Source of the DNA: Cyanophora paradoxa
Taxonomy: Eukaryota > Glaucocystophyceae > Cyanophorales > Cyanophoraceae
NCBI GenBank assembly: GCA_004431415.1
Contig: QPMI01000531.1
Location: 119,844-183,843, forward strand
Length of the DNA: 64,000 nucleotides
Direction: 5' to 3'
Part shown: piece after piece, positions 1 to 11,727 of the stretch
Numbering within the stretch: the stretch's first letter is position 1
Layout of the letters: every line of letters starts with the position of its first letter
Notes under the pieces: model-generated
Seen by the model: the letters and a program-made list of their open reading frames with translations, nothing else
Database searches by the model: none
Told to the model about the DNA's origin: nothing
Program-made: the position numbers and the translations under genes

Positions 1-1006
1 CCAGCCTTTGAGGCCGTGAAGCCGCTCTCGGATGATCATGAAGATAACCTGGCGCCGGCGAAGCGCGCACTGGATGCGCGGCTAGCGCTGGGCCTTGGCC
101 CTGAACCCGTGCGCCCGGCCCCCGCGCCCGGCGGCCCGCCCGGCCCGCGCGCGCGCGCGCGACGCCCGCTCACTCGGCCGCAGAAGCTATCGTCCGACGG
201 ATATCGATCGATATCGCGGGACGATCAGGCGGATCATCCTGGCGGAGCACGCGCGCCAGCGGAAGTTTCACCGACTCAGTGAACAATTTGAGCAAGATCG
301 TATACGACTTAGTTGTTTATGTTTCACTGAACAATTTGAGCAAGATCGCACACGAACGTGCGTAGCTAGCTAGCGCGCGCCTTAGGGAAGAGAAAAAGAG
401 GGGCGTACATGGGGTACCCCCCCTCAAGCATTTGACAAATATTTGACCTAGCCGAGGGGCCAAGCATTTGAGCCGGCCGGCTGGGGTGCTTGGCTTGGCT
501 TGACTCCGGAAGGCCAAAATTTGGCTTGGCTTGGCTTGAAGCCGGGGGGGGTCAAGCATCAGGCCTACCGCGCCGGCGCCGGCCCGGCGGGCGGTGAAGG
601 GGGTTTCGGAGCACCTGGTTTCGGAGCACCTGGTTTCGGAGCTCGCCTGGGGGTATCGATGATCGCGCACTTCCGCGCGCGGGTCCCCGCGAGCAAGGAC
701 TTGCCAAGGAGATGGAGGATCATGGAGCACGAAAGTGCAGGCACGTGGGGCGTGTCTCGTGCGGAGTCGCGATCGTGCCGCGAGTCGTGCGCCAGCGCCG
801 GCCCAGCCGCCCACGCCCACGTGCCGCCAAGGCGGCCCAGCCCGCCCCAGCCTCGCTCGACTATCTTCTAATGCGAATTTCAACAATAAAACACCTGCTC
901 CGGTCCCGAGCGAGCGGGACAACGAAGCAACGAAGGGGCGGGGGAACACGGGCCGCGGGCGCTGCGGCCTGCGGCCTGCGGCGCCGGGTGCTATTTACAG
1001 GGGCGC
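1..1006. other. Left-edge non-coding stretch
   Basis: I see no convincing gene. A 24-bp segment (GAACAATTTGAGCAAGATCG and flank) occurs at 277-300 and again at 325-348, a 48-bp step. A short GGTTTCGGAGCACCT repeat lies near 600-645. Open frames here have no recognisable domain and are probably by-products of GC-rich composition. Confidence 0.5.
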
Positions 1007-3040
1007 TCAGTCGAGAAGCGAGTGCGGGGGCTGCTGCGGGGCGGCGGGGGCGGTGGCCGGCGGGGGTCCCGGCGCGTAGTACGGGGGCGGGGCAGGGTAG
1101 TAGGCCGGGGGCGGGGCCGGGAAGTGCGCCCACCCGGCGGCGTGGGGGGCGGCGGCAGGCCCACGCCGGCGCCCGGGGCGGGGCGGCATGCGCGGGTACA
1201 TGGGCGGGAAGTGGGCCTGGGCCGGGGGCGGGGCGGGGCCGGGACGGCGACGGCGGGGCGGGGCGCGGCGGCAGCGGCGGCGCCGGCGGCAGCGCCGGCG
1301 GCGGCAGCGACGGAGACGACCTGGGAGAGGGGGGCGGGCTCGGGGGCGGGGGCGGGGCGGGCCTCCTCGGCGAGGAGCGGGGCGCGCTGGCCGGCCTCGA
1401 CGGAGCCGGCGCTGTCGGCGCGGACGAGGCTGTAGTTGTGGCGCTGCAGCAGCCGCCGCACCGTCTCCCCGAGCTGCACGCTCGGCACCTCCCAGCGGAA
1501 GGCGGGGAGGGCGAGGTCGCGCCGGGCCCGCACGCGGCGGACGCAGCAGCACGCCAGCCGCGCCAGGCCCACCAGCAGCAGCACGCTCACCACCCCCGCC
1601 ACGAACCCGTGCTTCTGCTCGCCCCGTCAGCCGTGCGCGGGGCGGGGGGCGGGGGCGACGGGGGAGCGCACGGCGCCCATGCCGAAGAAGCGGTGCGCCA
1701 TGCGGCGGCGCTGCTCCATGCGGGCGTGGAGCATGCGCCCGAAGGCGTCCAGCCGCATCTCGAAGGTGCGCACGGCGCCCAGCAGGCACGCCACGCGCTC
1801 GTCGCCGGCCTGCGTGCGCGGCGGTGAGCGGGGCGGCGCGGGGCCGGGCCGGGCGGGGGCGGGGCTGGGCGGGCGGCGCACGAGGGCGCGGCACTTGTCG
1901 AGCTCGGAGGGGGCTGGCGGGGCGCGGGGACGGGCCCGGGCGGGCTCCGGGAGCGGGGCGGGTCGGCGGCGGGGACGAAGGCGACCCAGGCCTCCACCAC
2001 GACCCGGTGCTCCGAGACCGGCTCCGCAGGGGACCCCGACGAGTGCCACGCCGGCAGCGGCGGCCCCGGCGGCATCTCCCCGCGCGGCGGCGGCGGAGGC
2101 ATCTCGCCGCGCGGCGGCGGCGGAGGCATCTCGCCGCGCGGCGGCGGTGGCATCTCGCCGCGCATCTTCTTGCCGGCCGGCTCGTCGTGGCCGTGCTCGG
2201 CGCGGGTCGCCATGCGCTCGGGTATCGCCATGCGGTGCTCACCGCCCTTGAAGCCGGGGCCCATCGCCCCGCGCGGGCCCTCCGGGCCGCCGGGGCCCGC
2301 GCGGCCCCAGCGCTCCATGCGCATGCGGATCCAGTTGCGGACGGTCTGTTCGAGCTGATCGAAGTCCTCCACGAGGCACTTGCCCTTCTCGTCGCCCTGC
2401 GAGGCCCCGTGAGCCCGCGCGACGCTTCTCGAAGGTTCGAGCCGGACCTGCAGCGCGTCGCACTTGCGCGCGTCCGGGATCTCGGGCATCGGGGGCATCG
2501 GGCCCTCCTCGTGCCCGTGGCAAAGGAGCGAGCGGCCGCCGTGGCCGTGAGGGCCGCCGTTCGCGCCCGGGCCGCCGTGGGGCCCGCCGCGGCCGTGCCA
2601 TTCGCGCATGCGCTGCATCGTCATACGAAGGAAGTCCTCCAGGGCCGCGATGGTCTTCATCGCGCAGACAGAGAGCGCCTCCCCCTTCTCAGACTGACAC
2701 TTGTCCACGTTCGCGGGGCCGCCGGGGCGGATCAGCTGTGGCGGCACGCCGAGTCAGCGTTCGGAGGGGCGCGGGCGAAAAGGAGCCGGCGGACCTCCTC
2801 GAACTCCTCCAGGGGCCCTCCGTGCGGCCCAGGAGGGCCGTGTGGCCCCGGTCCCGGGCCCCAAGCGCCGCGGGGGCCATCGCCCCGCGGGCCGTGACCC
2901 TCGTCGTGGTCCCGGTGACGAAGTTTGGCGTGGTCGCCGTGCTTATCCCCATCCTTCTTCTCGTGCTCCTTGTGTCCGTGGGCCGCAACGATCGCCGCAC
3001 CCGCGACCAGCAGGAGGACGAAGAGCGCCCCGCGGCGCAT
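1007..3040 (-). CDS. Secreted or type I membrane protein, His/Gly/Pro-rich ectodomain (multi-exon)
   Basis: The start at 3040 gives a clear signal peptide (MRRGALFVLLLVAGAAIVAA) followed by a His/Lys/Asp-rich stretch and a Gly/Pro-rich, collagen-like segment. Around 2750 the frame moves by one base. The next segment carries spaced Cys (DKCQSEKG, SVCAMK, RKCDALQ), helical sections with Met/Arg, and three to four near-identical RGEMPPPPP repeats at about 2060-2160. After at least two probable short introns comes one hydrophobic helix (VVSVLLLVGLARLACCC, about 1555-1605), then an Ala/Pro/Tyr-rich tail (PAYYPAPPPYYAPG) ending at 1007. This predicts an extracytoplasmic metal-binding or structural domain, a single membrane span and a cytosolic proline-rich tail. 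Exon borders are inferred from frame and splice consensus. I do not recognise the family. Confidence 0.55.
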
Positions 3041-3209
3041 GATGCTGTGGATGCTGCTGTAGCGGCTCGTGAATGCTGCTGCGGCTGCTGGTAATGCTAG
3101 TGACTTCTTGTGGAAGCCGAGGAGGAACTTTCTGCCGCGCCCGAAGCGCGTGCGAAATGATGCCGAAATCTCGAGCTCCGACGTCGACGAAGGCACCACG
3201 TAAGACTGC

Positions 3210-3210
<1 letters not shown>

Positions 3211-3245
<35 letters not shown>
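3211..3245. repeat. 35-base poly-C tract
   Basis: An uninterrupted C run lies between two divergently transcribed genes (starts at 3040 on - and 3575 on +). Read on the minus strand it is a G tract that could form G-quadruplexes. Its true length is likely uncertain in the assembly. Confidence 0.9.
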
Positions 3246-3574
3246 TTCGGTAACCCTCCCGGCCGGCGTCGAACCCGTGCCTTGGCGTTTGCTCGTGGTG
3301 GAGCGGCGCGTTTCTCCAGTGATCGGCAGGAGCGGCGCAGCGCGTCGGGAAGCAACGGGGGACCTGAGCCGACGAGTCGCGTCGAACGCACCATCGATCT
3401 GACCGGACCGCCTGTGCGGCAGCAGCAGGTGCGCCTGCGGCAGGTTTCGCGGTTCGATAGGCCGCGCTATTCGATAGAGTTCGGTTACGGCGCCGCGCCC
3501 AGTCGTCCCGCGCCGGCTGACGCGATGCCGGTGCGCGAAGGTTGTGCAAGGGCCGGTCCCCATCGCTGGTTGCA

Positions 3575-6500
3575 ATGGCAGACCGCCACGACAGACCCGG
3601 GGCGAAGAAAGCAAGGGAGGCGGCGGGCCCTTACTATGACTCCAGGGGCCAGCAAGCGACGACTTCGGCCCAGCAAGCTTCTGCAGCTGAGACCATGGAA
3701 CTTAACCAGCGTACGCGCGTCATCGAGGATGTTTTTCTGCTGCTGACTCCGTGCAGGCCCTTCGGTTGACGGTTTGATTGAGATCAGTGCGCGCCCCCGC
3801 CGGCCGCACGCGAGATCGCAAGCGGAACTGACGGATCCCGGAACTGCGCGCAGAGGCGGACATACTCTTCAAGGGAGAGGAGCTTGGGAAAGGGTGCGTC
3901 TGGGAGGGCAGCGGGTGGCGGCCCGGGGCCGACTTTGACTGGGGGCCGCAGGGCGTGCGCGACGGTCTACAAGGGGAAGTATATGCTCGACGACGTGGCC
4001 ATCAAGGAGTTCAGCGACTACTACGACCCCAGCTTCGCTTCCGAGGCGCGCGCGCCCCGTCCTCGGCGCCGCGCGCCGCCCCCGCGCCCACCCCTGACCG
4101 CGCGCGCAGTTCAGAATCCAGCTTATGACGACGCACAGCCACGTGGTAAAAATCATCGGAGCGCAGACGAAGCAGCCGCCCCTTCGCATCGTCATGGTCC
4201 GCAGCGCCGGCCGGCCCGCCCGCCCGCCGCCGGCCCGGGCGTCGAGCGCGGGGGCGCAGGAGCTGATGGGCGGCAATCTGCGCTCGGTCGTGCTGGAAGA
4301 CCTTGGGGTTGAGCTGAGCCTGGCCGACCGTCTCCGCCTCATGCGCCAGGCCCGCCGGCCGGCCCCCGCGCGCTCGCCGCCCACCCGACGCGGCCTTGAC
4401 GCCGCCCCGGGGCAGGTCTGCCTGGGCCTCTGCGCCCTGCACAGCAAGAGCCCTCACATCGTGCACGGCGACCTCAAGGCCCGCCCGCCCCGCCCGCGCC
4501 GCCGCTCGCCGGGGTCTCACGGGGGCGGGGCGCATCGCGCAGAGCCTGAACGTGCTGGTGAAGAAGACGGGGGGCCCGGAGCGCTTCGAGTGCAAGCTCT
4601 CGGACTTCGGCCTGGCGAAGATCATGGAGGCGACGAAGACCTCCATGCTCGCCCGGCAGCCCCAGCAGGCCGCCCCCACCGACTCCGCCCCGCACGGCGG
4701 CGCCGGCTCCTTCCCCTGGATGGGTGCGCCCCGCCCCGCCCCGCCCCGCCCGCCCCGCCCCGGCTGGACGTGACGCGGCGGGGCGGCGGGGCAGCGCCGG
4801 AGGTGATGGGCGGGCAGCAGGCGACGCGGAGCAGCGACGTGTACAGCTTCGCGACCGTCTGCTGGGAGATCCTCACGCGGCGGGCGCCCCACGCCGGCCT
4901 CACCCCTCAAAACGTGCCGTCGCTCCCGGGCGTGCGCCGGCCCCAGCGGGCGCTGAGCGGCGCGCAGATCGTGTCGCTGATCGGGCGGCGGGGATCGGAG
5001 GCGGACGCGATGCTCGACGATGGTCGTGATCGCGAGAGGTTCCTGCCCCACGCGCTCCCGCCCGACTGCCCGGAGCCCCTCCGCAGGGTCCGCCGGCCCC
5101 TCGCCCCGCTGCGCCGCCCTGGGCCTCTGACGGGGCCGGCAGCTGCTGGTGCGCTGCTGGAGCGTCGACCGGGCGGCGCGGCCGACGGCGCTCGAGGCCC
5201 TCGACGAGCTCACCCGCCTCGAGGCCGAGGCGACGCAGCACGCCAGTGCGCCCGCCCCCCTCCTCCCTACCCCCAGTGCCTCCACCGCCTCACCGCCGCC
5301 GGCCGCAGCGGCGCTCGTCGCGGCGCACGTCGACGCGTACATGGGGGAGCACGGCGGCAGCGAGCAGAACCGCGACGCCCGCCTCGAACTCCGCCTCTGC
5401 AAGGTCCCCCGCCCCCTCCCCCGCCCCGCCCCGCCCCGCCCCGCCCCGCCCCGCCCCGCCCTGCCCGCCCTTTGGCGAGCGGGGGGCGCAGCTGGTGAAA
5501 GAGTACGAGCGGTCGCCGCGCGCCGCGGAGCTCCTCTCCGCCTTTGCCGCCGAAGTGCAGAGCCGGCGCGCCCCGCCCCGCGCCGCCCCGCGCCGCCCCG
5601 CGCCGCCCAGAGCGAACGGGGGCGCAGATTCTCCCCCGACGCGATCCGAGTGGACGAGAAGCTGGGGCGCGAGATGCGCGTCGTCGGGATGCTGCCCGAG
5701 ATATGCAAGCTGTGGGCGCGCTTCTTGGCGACCCAGAGCTTCGTGGGGGCCGACGGGCGCGCCTACTGGAGGCGGGCGGCGCTGGCGGACATCACGAGGG
5801 CCGAGTTCAACTTCGTCTCGCTCGGCGAACCCCAGTTCCGCGAGATCCTCGCCATCGGTGCCCGCCGCCCCCGCCCCCGCCAGGCCCGCGCGGGGCCGAC
5901 TCGGGGCGTGCAGCGCTGCCGGAGCGGCGGGAGCACGTGGCGCAGGAGACGTACACGGAGGACGAGGTGCGCGAGTTCTGCTACTGGCTCCACCCCGTCG
6001 CCATCACCCACCGCAGCGTGCGCGCCGCCCCCCGCCCCCCGCCGCCCGCCCCCCGCCCTCATCCCAGCCGGGGCGCAGCTTGAGAGGCTCTTCGTGGGCG
6101 GCGCCCGCGTCGGCGACGCCTTCCTCACCCTCGAGGTGACCCCCGCCCCGGGGGCGGGGGCGGGGCCCCTGCGCGGCCGCCCGAGCCGGGCCCGGGGGCG
6201 CGCAGGCGGCGGAGCAGAAGATAACGGCGGAGGCGGCCGACACGTACCTGCTGCGCCTCACGAAGCGCAAGTGGCCCGAAGAGTACGCAGGCGCCGCCAC
6301 CGCCACCTACAAGACCGTGCGCCCCCGCCCCCCGCCCCTCGCCGCCCCGGCCGCCCCGCCGAGCGCCCCCCCCCCCCCCCTCCGCGCGCAGAACGGGCAG
6401 GTGCTCCACCGGCGCATACCCCCGACCCTCGACTCCGCGGACGCGGTTCGGGTTCGCACGCCTTCCCCCTCCTCGCCTTCCCTCGCCCCCCCCCCCCCCC

Positions 6501-6647
6501 CCCCCCCCCCCCTCCCCCCGCCCACGCCCCCTGCGCCAGGCGTACCTGCTGGAGCTTCCCGACCTCGGGAAGCTGCCCTCGTACTTCCAGCGCCGGCCCG
6601 ACAACTACGTCACCGACGCGCGCCCGCACGTCCCCTCGCTGCTCTGA
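3575..6647 (+). CDS. TKL-type protein kinase with C-terminal SH2 domain (Shk-like), multi-exon
   Basis: Predicted cytoplasmic kinase with a phosphotyrosine-binding module. Exons in order show: a Gly-rich loop (LGKG joined to ACATVYKG across a 3.9-kb intron), VAIK lysine near 4000, catalytic HGDLK at 4464-4478 (HGD rather than HRD), DFGLAK at 4603-4620, APEV at 4795, and DVYSFATVCWEILT typical of tyrosine-kinase-like kinases. The domain closes near 5230. Downstream exons encode a helical linker (about 5490-6090) and then an SH2-like core: YLLRLTKR at 6245, whose Arg (6254-6256) fits the phosphotyrosine-binding FLVR position, then TATYKTV, NGQVLHRRIPPTL and a final exon ending at 6645-6647. Kinase followed by SH2 is the order of Dictyostelium Shk proteins. 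Introns are short and C-rich (GCCCCGCCCC runs). The first exon (from 3575) and its splice into the kinase are the least certain part. Confidence 0.75.
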
Positions 6648-7229
6648 CGCCCGGCACGGACGAAACCAGTTGATCACGAGTAGCAGCAGTAACAGTCGCC
6701 TCGGCGACGAGTACTATTGCTAGCAGTATTGCATGATCGGGGGCGGGTTCGGCGGGTTAAGCCTTGAAGGAGCCTGGAGGAGGCCTAGGTATACGGGTAT
6801 ACGTAGGACGGCCGCGGGGGGTACCCGGTGTACATGTCCCTGACACTTGCACGCTCTGACTTGAGTCGGCCGCTAGAATGCAGCGGGGTAGGGTAGGCGC
6901 AGGCTGCCGCGCGCGCAGCCGCCAGCTCGTGATCAGCAGGTACCCATATGCATGGCCACCTCCGCCGCGGAGCCGCTAGCGCTTAGCCCCGGGCCCGAGG
7001 CAGATCCGATGATCCCTTACCTCTAGTACATAAGCTTGCAGTTGCTGTCGCGATGCCCATGATCTGATTGCAAGCCTTCAAGCCTAAGAAAATCTCCCTT
7101 CCCCCAATTGCAACCTTGAACTGGGCCACCGGGCCACCCATCATGGCCATGGCATGGCCATGACCAGCTGAGTCGACGTTCGACCCTCGTGCACCGTGGG
7201 CACGCGCGGCCGCCGGGCATGTTCGAGTG
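6648..7229. other. Intergenic DNA, no gene seen
   Basis: Mixed-composition DNA with scattered GTAC-containing motifs and a CCATGGCCATGGCATGGCCATG run near 7140-7162. I see no ORF with domain signal. Confidence 0.5.
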
Positions 7230-7343
7230 TACATGTCGACGTCGGGTTATAAATTAGTGCTATATATATATATGGATTCTGCCTCTAGCTGCGAGCTGTA
7301 TACGTAATTCTACTGCCTCCGAGGCTCTAACTATAATCGATAT
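7230..7343. repeat. Left copy of 114-bp direct repeat flanking the retrotransposon
   Basis: Starts TACATGTCGACGTCGGG and ends ATAATCGATAT. It matches 13191-13306 at essentially every base except the length of an internal TA run. The element begins immediately after it. It is either a very long target duplication or one half of a pre-existing tandem repeat. Confidence 0.9.
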
Positions 7344-7504
7344 TCGAACCTATGTGAGCGTCAGCGTAGCATAGGGCAGTGTATGGCTGCCAAATAAAGG
7401 CAGCCTTGCTTACGCACATATGTACAAGGGGCGCACTTACAAGTTATAAGTGCGCCCCTGGGGTACAAGCCTCAGTCTTGCTTCGCAGCCAAGGCCTCTA
7501 AGCT
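7344..7504 (+). repeat. A1 terminal repeat
   Basis: It is 161 bp, matching A2 (9386-9545) with one base difference in a C run. It contains a hairpin GGCTGCC-AAATAAA-GGCAGCC, whose loop carries AATAAA, and a second perfect hairpin with a 12-bp stem (GGGGCGCACTTA, 7-base loop) near 7430-7459. Confidence 0.9.
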
Positions 7505-7510
7505 GAGGTC

Positions 7511-8590
7511 ATGGCTCGCTCGCGGAGGAGCCCATCGTGGGCCCCTCTGTTCGTAGTCGTCTTGACCATCATTCTGCTCGTCGCCTGTGCCGAGGCGGCG
7601 CAGAAACGCAAGTCAACGGCCACTGGTGCGCGCAAGTCGGCCAAACCCAAGACGGCGACGACCCCGCGCCCCAGGCCCGGAGGTCGTCATCTCGTCTTCA
7701 AGCTCCGGCCAACGACAGTGCGGAGGAGGAGCAGCCTGCACCTCCGCCGACGCGATCTCGCAAAGGCAAGGAGAAAGCCGTGTCGCCGGATCCGGACCAG
7801 CAGCAGTCCGACCCAGAAGATGAACCTGAGGACGACGTTGCCGTTAGACTGGCACAGCGTGAGCAGTTCGGTGGCGCCTACGACGAGGAAGAGCAAGTGG
7901 CTGCGCGCAACTTTCCGAACTTGGCGCAAGTGGATCCGGGCGCGGCTGGCCCGTCAACCGGCTTCACCCGTCACCTTCAAGGCCCTTATGCTGTACCCGC
8001 TGCAACTCGACTGCCCCAACGTCGACCAAACCGGCAGCGGGTGCGCTTCCGCCAGCGTGGGCTGAGCTACTTCAGCGTGGGATAGATAGCGCGGTCATCA
8101 AGCTTCAAGAGCAGCAGCAGCAGCAGCTCGGCGAGCAGCAGAAAGACAACCATGAGGCTATGCAGCTCAAAAACCCGTGGCTTCGTGAGCTTGCCCTGCA
8201 GCTATCGCAGCTTAAGTTTCAGCTCAAGAGATGCTCTTCGTGCACTGCGTGCTACGATCACGTAAAGCAGAGCCTCAAAATCCTCGACGAGCTCCGGAAG
8301 CGGATCGACATTCGCGACAAGGCGGCGACAAGCTTGCCGAGCGGCTGGCAGGTGTGCCAGAGGAGTATCGGGGCACGGCTGCGGCGCTGGCGCACGCGCT
8401 CAACATTGCTGCCCGGAGGCCGCCGGCGGCGCCCGTATGTGCAGCACGCCAACCCGCGGCCCCAGCACCAGGGCCGCGATCGCCCGCCGTCGCAGCGCAA
8501 CAGCGGGATGTGTTTCCGCTGCAACAAGCCCGGCATGTCGTGAAGGATTGCCCGAACGAGCCGCGCCCCGGCTGGCGCGACCCCCCAAGT
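7511..8590 (+). CDS. Gag-like protein of the PAT-like element, frame-broken
   Basis: ATG at 7511 lies just after A1. The first 30 residues carry a strongly hydrophobic segment (LFVVVLTIILLVACAEA), odd for a Gag. The frame then changes at least twice into an acidic, Pro/Ser-rich region (EEEQPAPPPTRSRKGK; PDPDQQQSDPEDEPEDD) and, after about 8090, a Gln-rich then helical region (IKLQEQQQQQLGEQQ). Near 8510-8560 a CCHC zinc knuckle (CFRCNKPG then HVVKDC) is split by one frame change, which identifies the product as a nucleic-acid-binding Gag. It lies between A1 and B1. Confidence 0.6.
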
Positions 8591-9324
8591 AGACGTGCGC
8601 GCCCTTGTGTGGACGCGCAGTTTTCGTTTCGCATTTCGCTAGATACTAGTGTTTCGGTGTGTTCTTGCAAGCATAAGTATTGCTAGCATATGCAAGTGCA
8701 GTCTTCAGAAGATCTAGAGTGTGCGTGTATGCTTCCCTAAACATGCAATACATGTATTATGCTTCCATTTCATGTGATGGTGTACATGTGGCCGGGTGCG
8801 GCATTGTGGCCGGGTGCGGCATAGTCATTACCAGCCGTGGTGGCGCCGGCGTGCTGTGGCTTTATGCATTGGTCCTGTGTGCATTTGCATGTGTTAACAC
8901 TGTGAAGTGTGACTGTGATTGTAGTCTACTTTTCTTTTCAATGCTAGTGGCATATATTGCCCTCTGGATGACTCCAACCTGGCAGAGCCCCAGCTGACTC
9001 CCGGCAACTGACCTGTTTCCAGCACAGGTCAGGAGTGCTGCTGGCTGTCGAGCTCCTGGCCCCCTCCGGCCTTCCCGTGTGTCGCTATCGCATACTGGGC
9101 GCTCTGAAATTAACCTAGTGCATTTTGCAGGTGAGGAGTACACAAGGGTACGAAGATTCCATGATGCCAACTGTTCCCGCTGATATCGCAGGTTGGCGCA
9201 TTCATCCAGAAAGTCCATGCCTGTGCAAATGTGTTGTGGCACTGTGGGTGCATTGTGGCACTGTGTGTGCATGTGAGCTCAAGACTTGAACCAACAAGCA
9301 CATTGACACGCTCACTCTTATATT
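8591..9324. other. Internal non-coding part of the PAT-like element
   Basis: TG/CA-rich sequence between gag and B1. It includes a doubled GGCCGGGTGCGGCAT near 8792-8822 and several GCATTGTGGCACTGTG repeats near 9233-9265. No coding signal is seen. Confidence 0.5.
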
Positions 9325-9545
9325 CTTCATGACAAGACATGTTGTGCTTAGCTTGCTGTAAGCAAGGCTGCCGTGGCAGCCATACTCGAACCTATGTGAG
9401 CGTCAGCGTAGCATAGGGCAGTGTATGGCTGCCAAATAAAGGCAGCCTTGCTTACGCACATATGTACAAGGGGCGCACTTACAAGTTATAAGTGCGCCCT
9501 GGGGTACAAGCCTCAGTCTTGCTTCGCAGCCAAGGCCTCTAAGCT
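9325..9545 (+). repeat. Internal B1-A2 junction of the split direct repeats
   Basis: B1 (9325-9385) equals B2 at the right end, and A2 (9386-9545) equals A1 at the left end. They meet at CATAC|TCGAACC. B1 holds CTTGC-TGTAA-GCAAG and GGCTGCC-GT-GGCAGCC hairpins. The end of B1 is the inverse of an inner part of A apart from the hairpin loop. Confidence 0.9.
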
Positions 9546-9613
9546 TCTTCCCGTTCGCGTGTCACCATCTTCAAGCCAGCGGCTGCATGGACCATCAGCT
9601 GTAGCAGTGCTAG

Positions 9614-11571
9614 ATGGGCACCGCGATAATTGGGCATGTCTGCCAATGCAAGGCCTCACCTCACTTTGCAGGAGGCTTTGTTGCATCCTGCATTCAAGCT
9701 GCAGTCCAACAGTGGAGAGCGATTGGAGCCAATGATGTCGTGCTCAACTGGATCTTGCGTGGTTTCCCTTTGTCAGGAGCGAGGCGGCTGCCAGCAGAGC
9801 GCCGGGCCAACCACAAGTCTGCGGCTGTGGACCATCAGGACTTTGTGAGAACCGAAATTCAGAAGCTTTTGCGCACGGGAGCGATCAGAGAAGTTGAAGA
9901 AGCTCAAGTGAACATTGTCTGCTCACTGTCCGTGGTGCCCAAGAAGACTGGATCCAAGTTGCGGCTCATCTGGGATGGCCGGCCTACCAATAAAGGCCTT
10001 CCGGACATCCCTTCAAGTATGAGACTCTTGAGCATGTTGCAGCCATGCTGCGCCAAGGCTGGTACATGTTCACTATTGACCTTGAATCTGGATACCACCA
10101 CGTGCCAGTCTCACCGCAAGACTGGCGGAACATGGGCTTTGAGTTTGACAGCAAATTCTATGTGTACACAGTTTTGCCCTTCGGCCTCAAGCACTCACCG
10201 TTTGCATTCGTCAAGATCATGCGACAAGTGGTCAACTACTTCCGCCGCTTTGGCATCTTCGTGGTGAACTATGTTGACGACTGGTGGTTTGCTGCTCCAA
10301 CCTACGAGAAGGCCTGTGAATTGCGGGATTTCGTCCTCAAAACATTTGCTGCCTCAAGCTTGTGGTCAACAGCAAATCTGAGCTCACCCCAGCACAGTCG
10401 GTGGCTTTCTTGGGCTTCATAGTGGACTCCGCCCGCATGTTGTTTGAAGTACCCAAGACAAGCTTGGTCGTCTGCTTGCTTTGATCAAAGGGCTTCTGAA
10501 GAAAAAGAAATCAGCATCTGCACGTGAAATGGCCAAGGTCGCCGGCACCCTTGTGTCCATGGCACGGGCTTGGCTCCAGCTCGCATCAAGACCAGGTCCC
10601 TCTTTCGATACATCAATGTCGTGGCAAGAGAATGGCATTGGAATCATCCAGTGGAGCTCACCAATGAGACTCGTCGGAACTTGAGTGGTGGCTGGCCAAC
10701 ATCCACCGATACAATGGCCGCTGCCCTATTCGGCCTGAAAGGCTCCTTGTGTTGACTACGGATGCAAGCCATGTTGGTGCAGGAGCCTGGATCACTACCC
10801 GAATTGGTGATGCTCAACCTGTGGCTTGGGAGCTTGAGCCTGCCCATTCCAGTGCCTGTGGAACCAAGAAGAAGCTCAGCAAATTTCGTCGTGGCGCGAG
10901 TTAATGGCAGTGCTTCGCGCTATGCAGCACTATCAAGGTTTATTGCGCAATCAGAACATCTTAGTTCGCTCGGACAACACAGTGACTGTGGCCTACATCA
11001 ACAATGGTGGCGGAAGACATGAATACCTTTGCCGAGTTGCAGCAGCAATTTGGGATATTGCTCTGCTCAATTGCATCAGCATTGAAGCAGAACACATTCC
11101 TGGTGTTGACAATGAGTGGTCCGATGCTTTGAGTCGCTACTTTTACCCGCCGACTACTCTTTGAAACCTGGGTATTTTGCCATGGTCAGTCGGACATTTG
11201 GACCTTTTGATATTGATCGTATGGCCTCATCAGCCAACACTCACCTAAATCGATACTTTTCCATTGATTTGAATGATCGACATGCTGAAGGATATGATTG
11301 CTTTACAGCAACCTGGCGTGGTGCTCGTAATTACGTCTTTCCGGACCCAAATGTCCTCTTGCACCTTGTGTCACATGTCCGCCAGTGTAGGGCCTCGGCA
11401 GTTTTTATTGTCCCTCAGTGGCCCTCAGCTCCATGGTGGCCACAGTTGCAGCTTGCCTTGCGTGCACCTGCAATGGTGCTTGGCCCAGCATATGACGTGT
11501 GCTATCGCGGGCCTCGCTCGGCACAGTTACCTTCCTGGATTCTTGTTGCTCTTTATGTGTCGTGGGAGTAG
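9614..11571 (+). CDS. Reverse transcriptase-RNase H region of the PAT-like element, frame-broken
   Basis: Synthesises and processes element cDNA. Visible motifs are KLRLIWDGRPTNKG (RT fingers, about 9958), FTIDLESGYHHV (palm, about 10070), VLPFGLKHSPFAF, and the catalytic NYVDDWW near 10270. RNase H starts at TTDASHVGAGAW (about 10750) and continues with AVLRAMQHYQG, SDNTVTVAYINNGG and a terminal IPGVDNEWSDALSR. A further domain after RNase H (PFDIDRMASSANTH, 11200-11570) is typical of DIRS-order elements. Frame changes occur near 10050, 10370, 10480, 10690 and 11165. Confidence 0.85.
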
Positions 11572-11727
11572 ATTGAAGGCTCTTGCTGCAGAATTCAACT
11601 CCTGCTCATCTCTGCTCAGCTTACTTTGTCCAGCAACAGGGATAGAAAGCTTGAGTGGGGGGCTTTAAAAAGAAGAAGAAGAAATGTAGTCTGACATACC
11701 CTTGACTCTGGTGATGCAGGTGCTCGT

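Noticed and set aside
1188-2897. A 569-codon plus-strand frame
   Set aside because: Arg/Gly/Ala-rich antisense of the minus-strand signal-peptide gene, with no domain.
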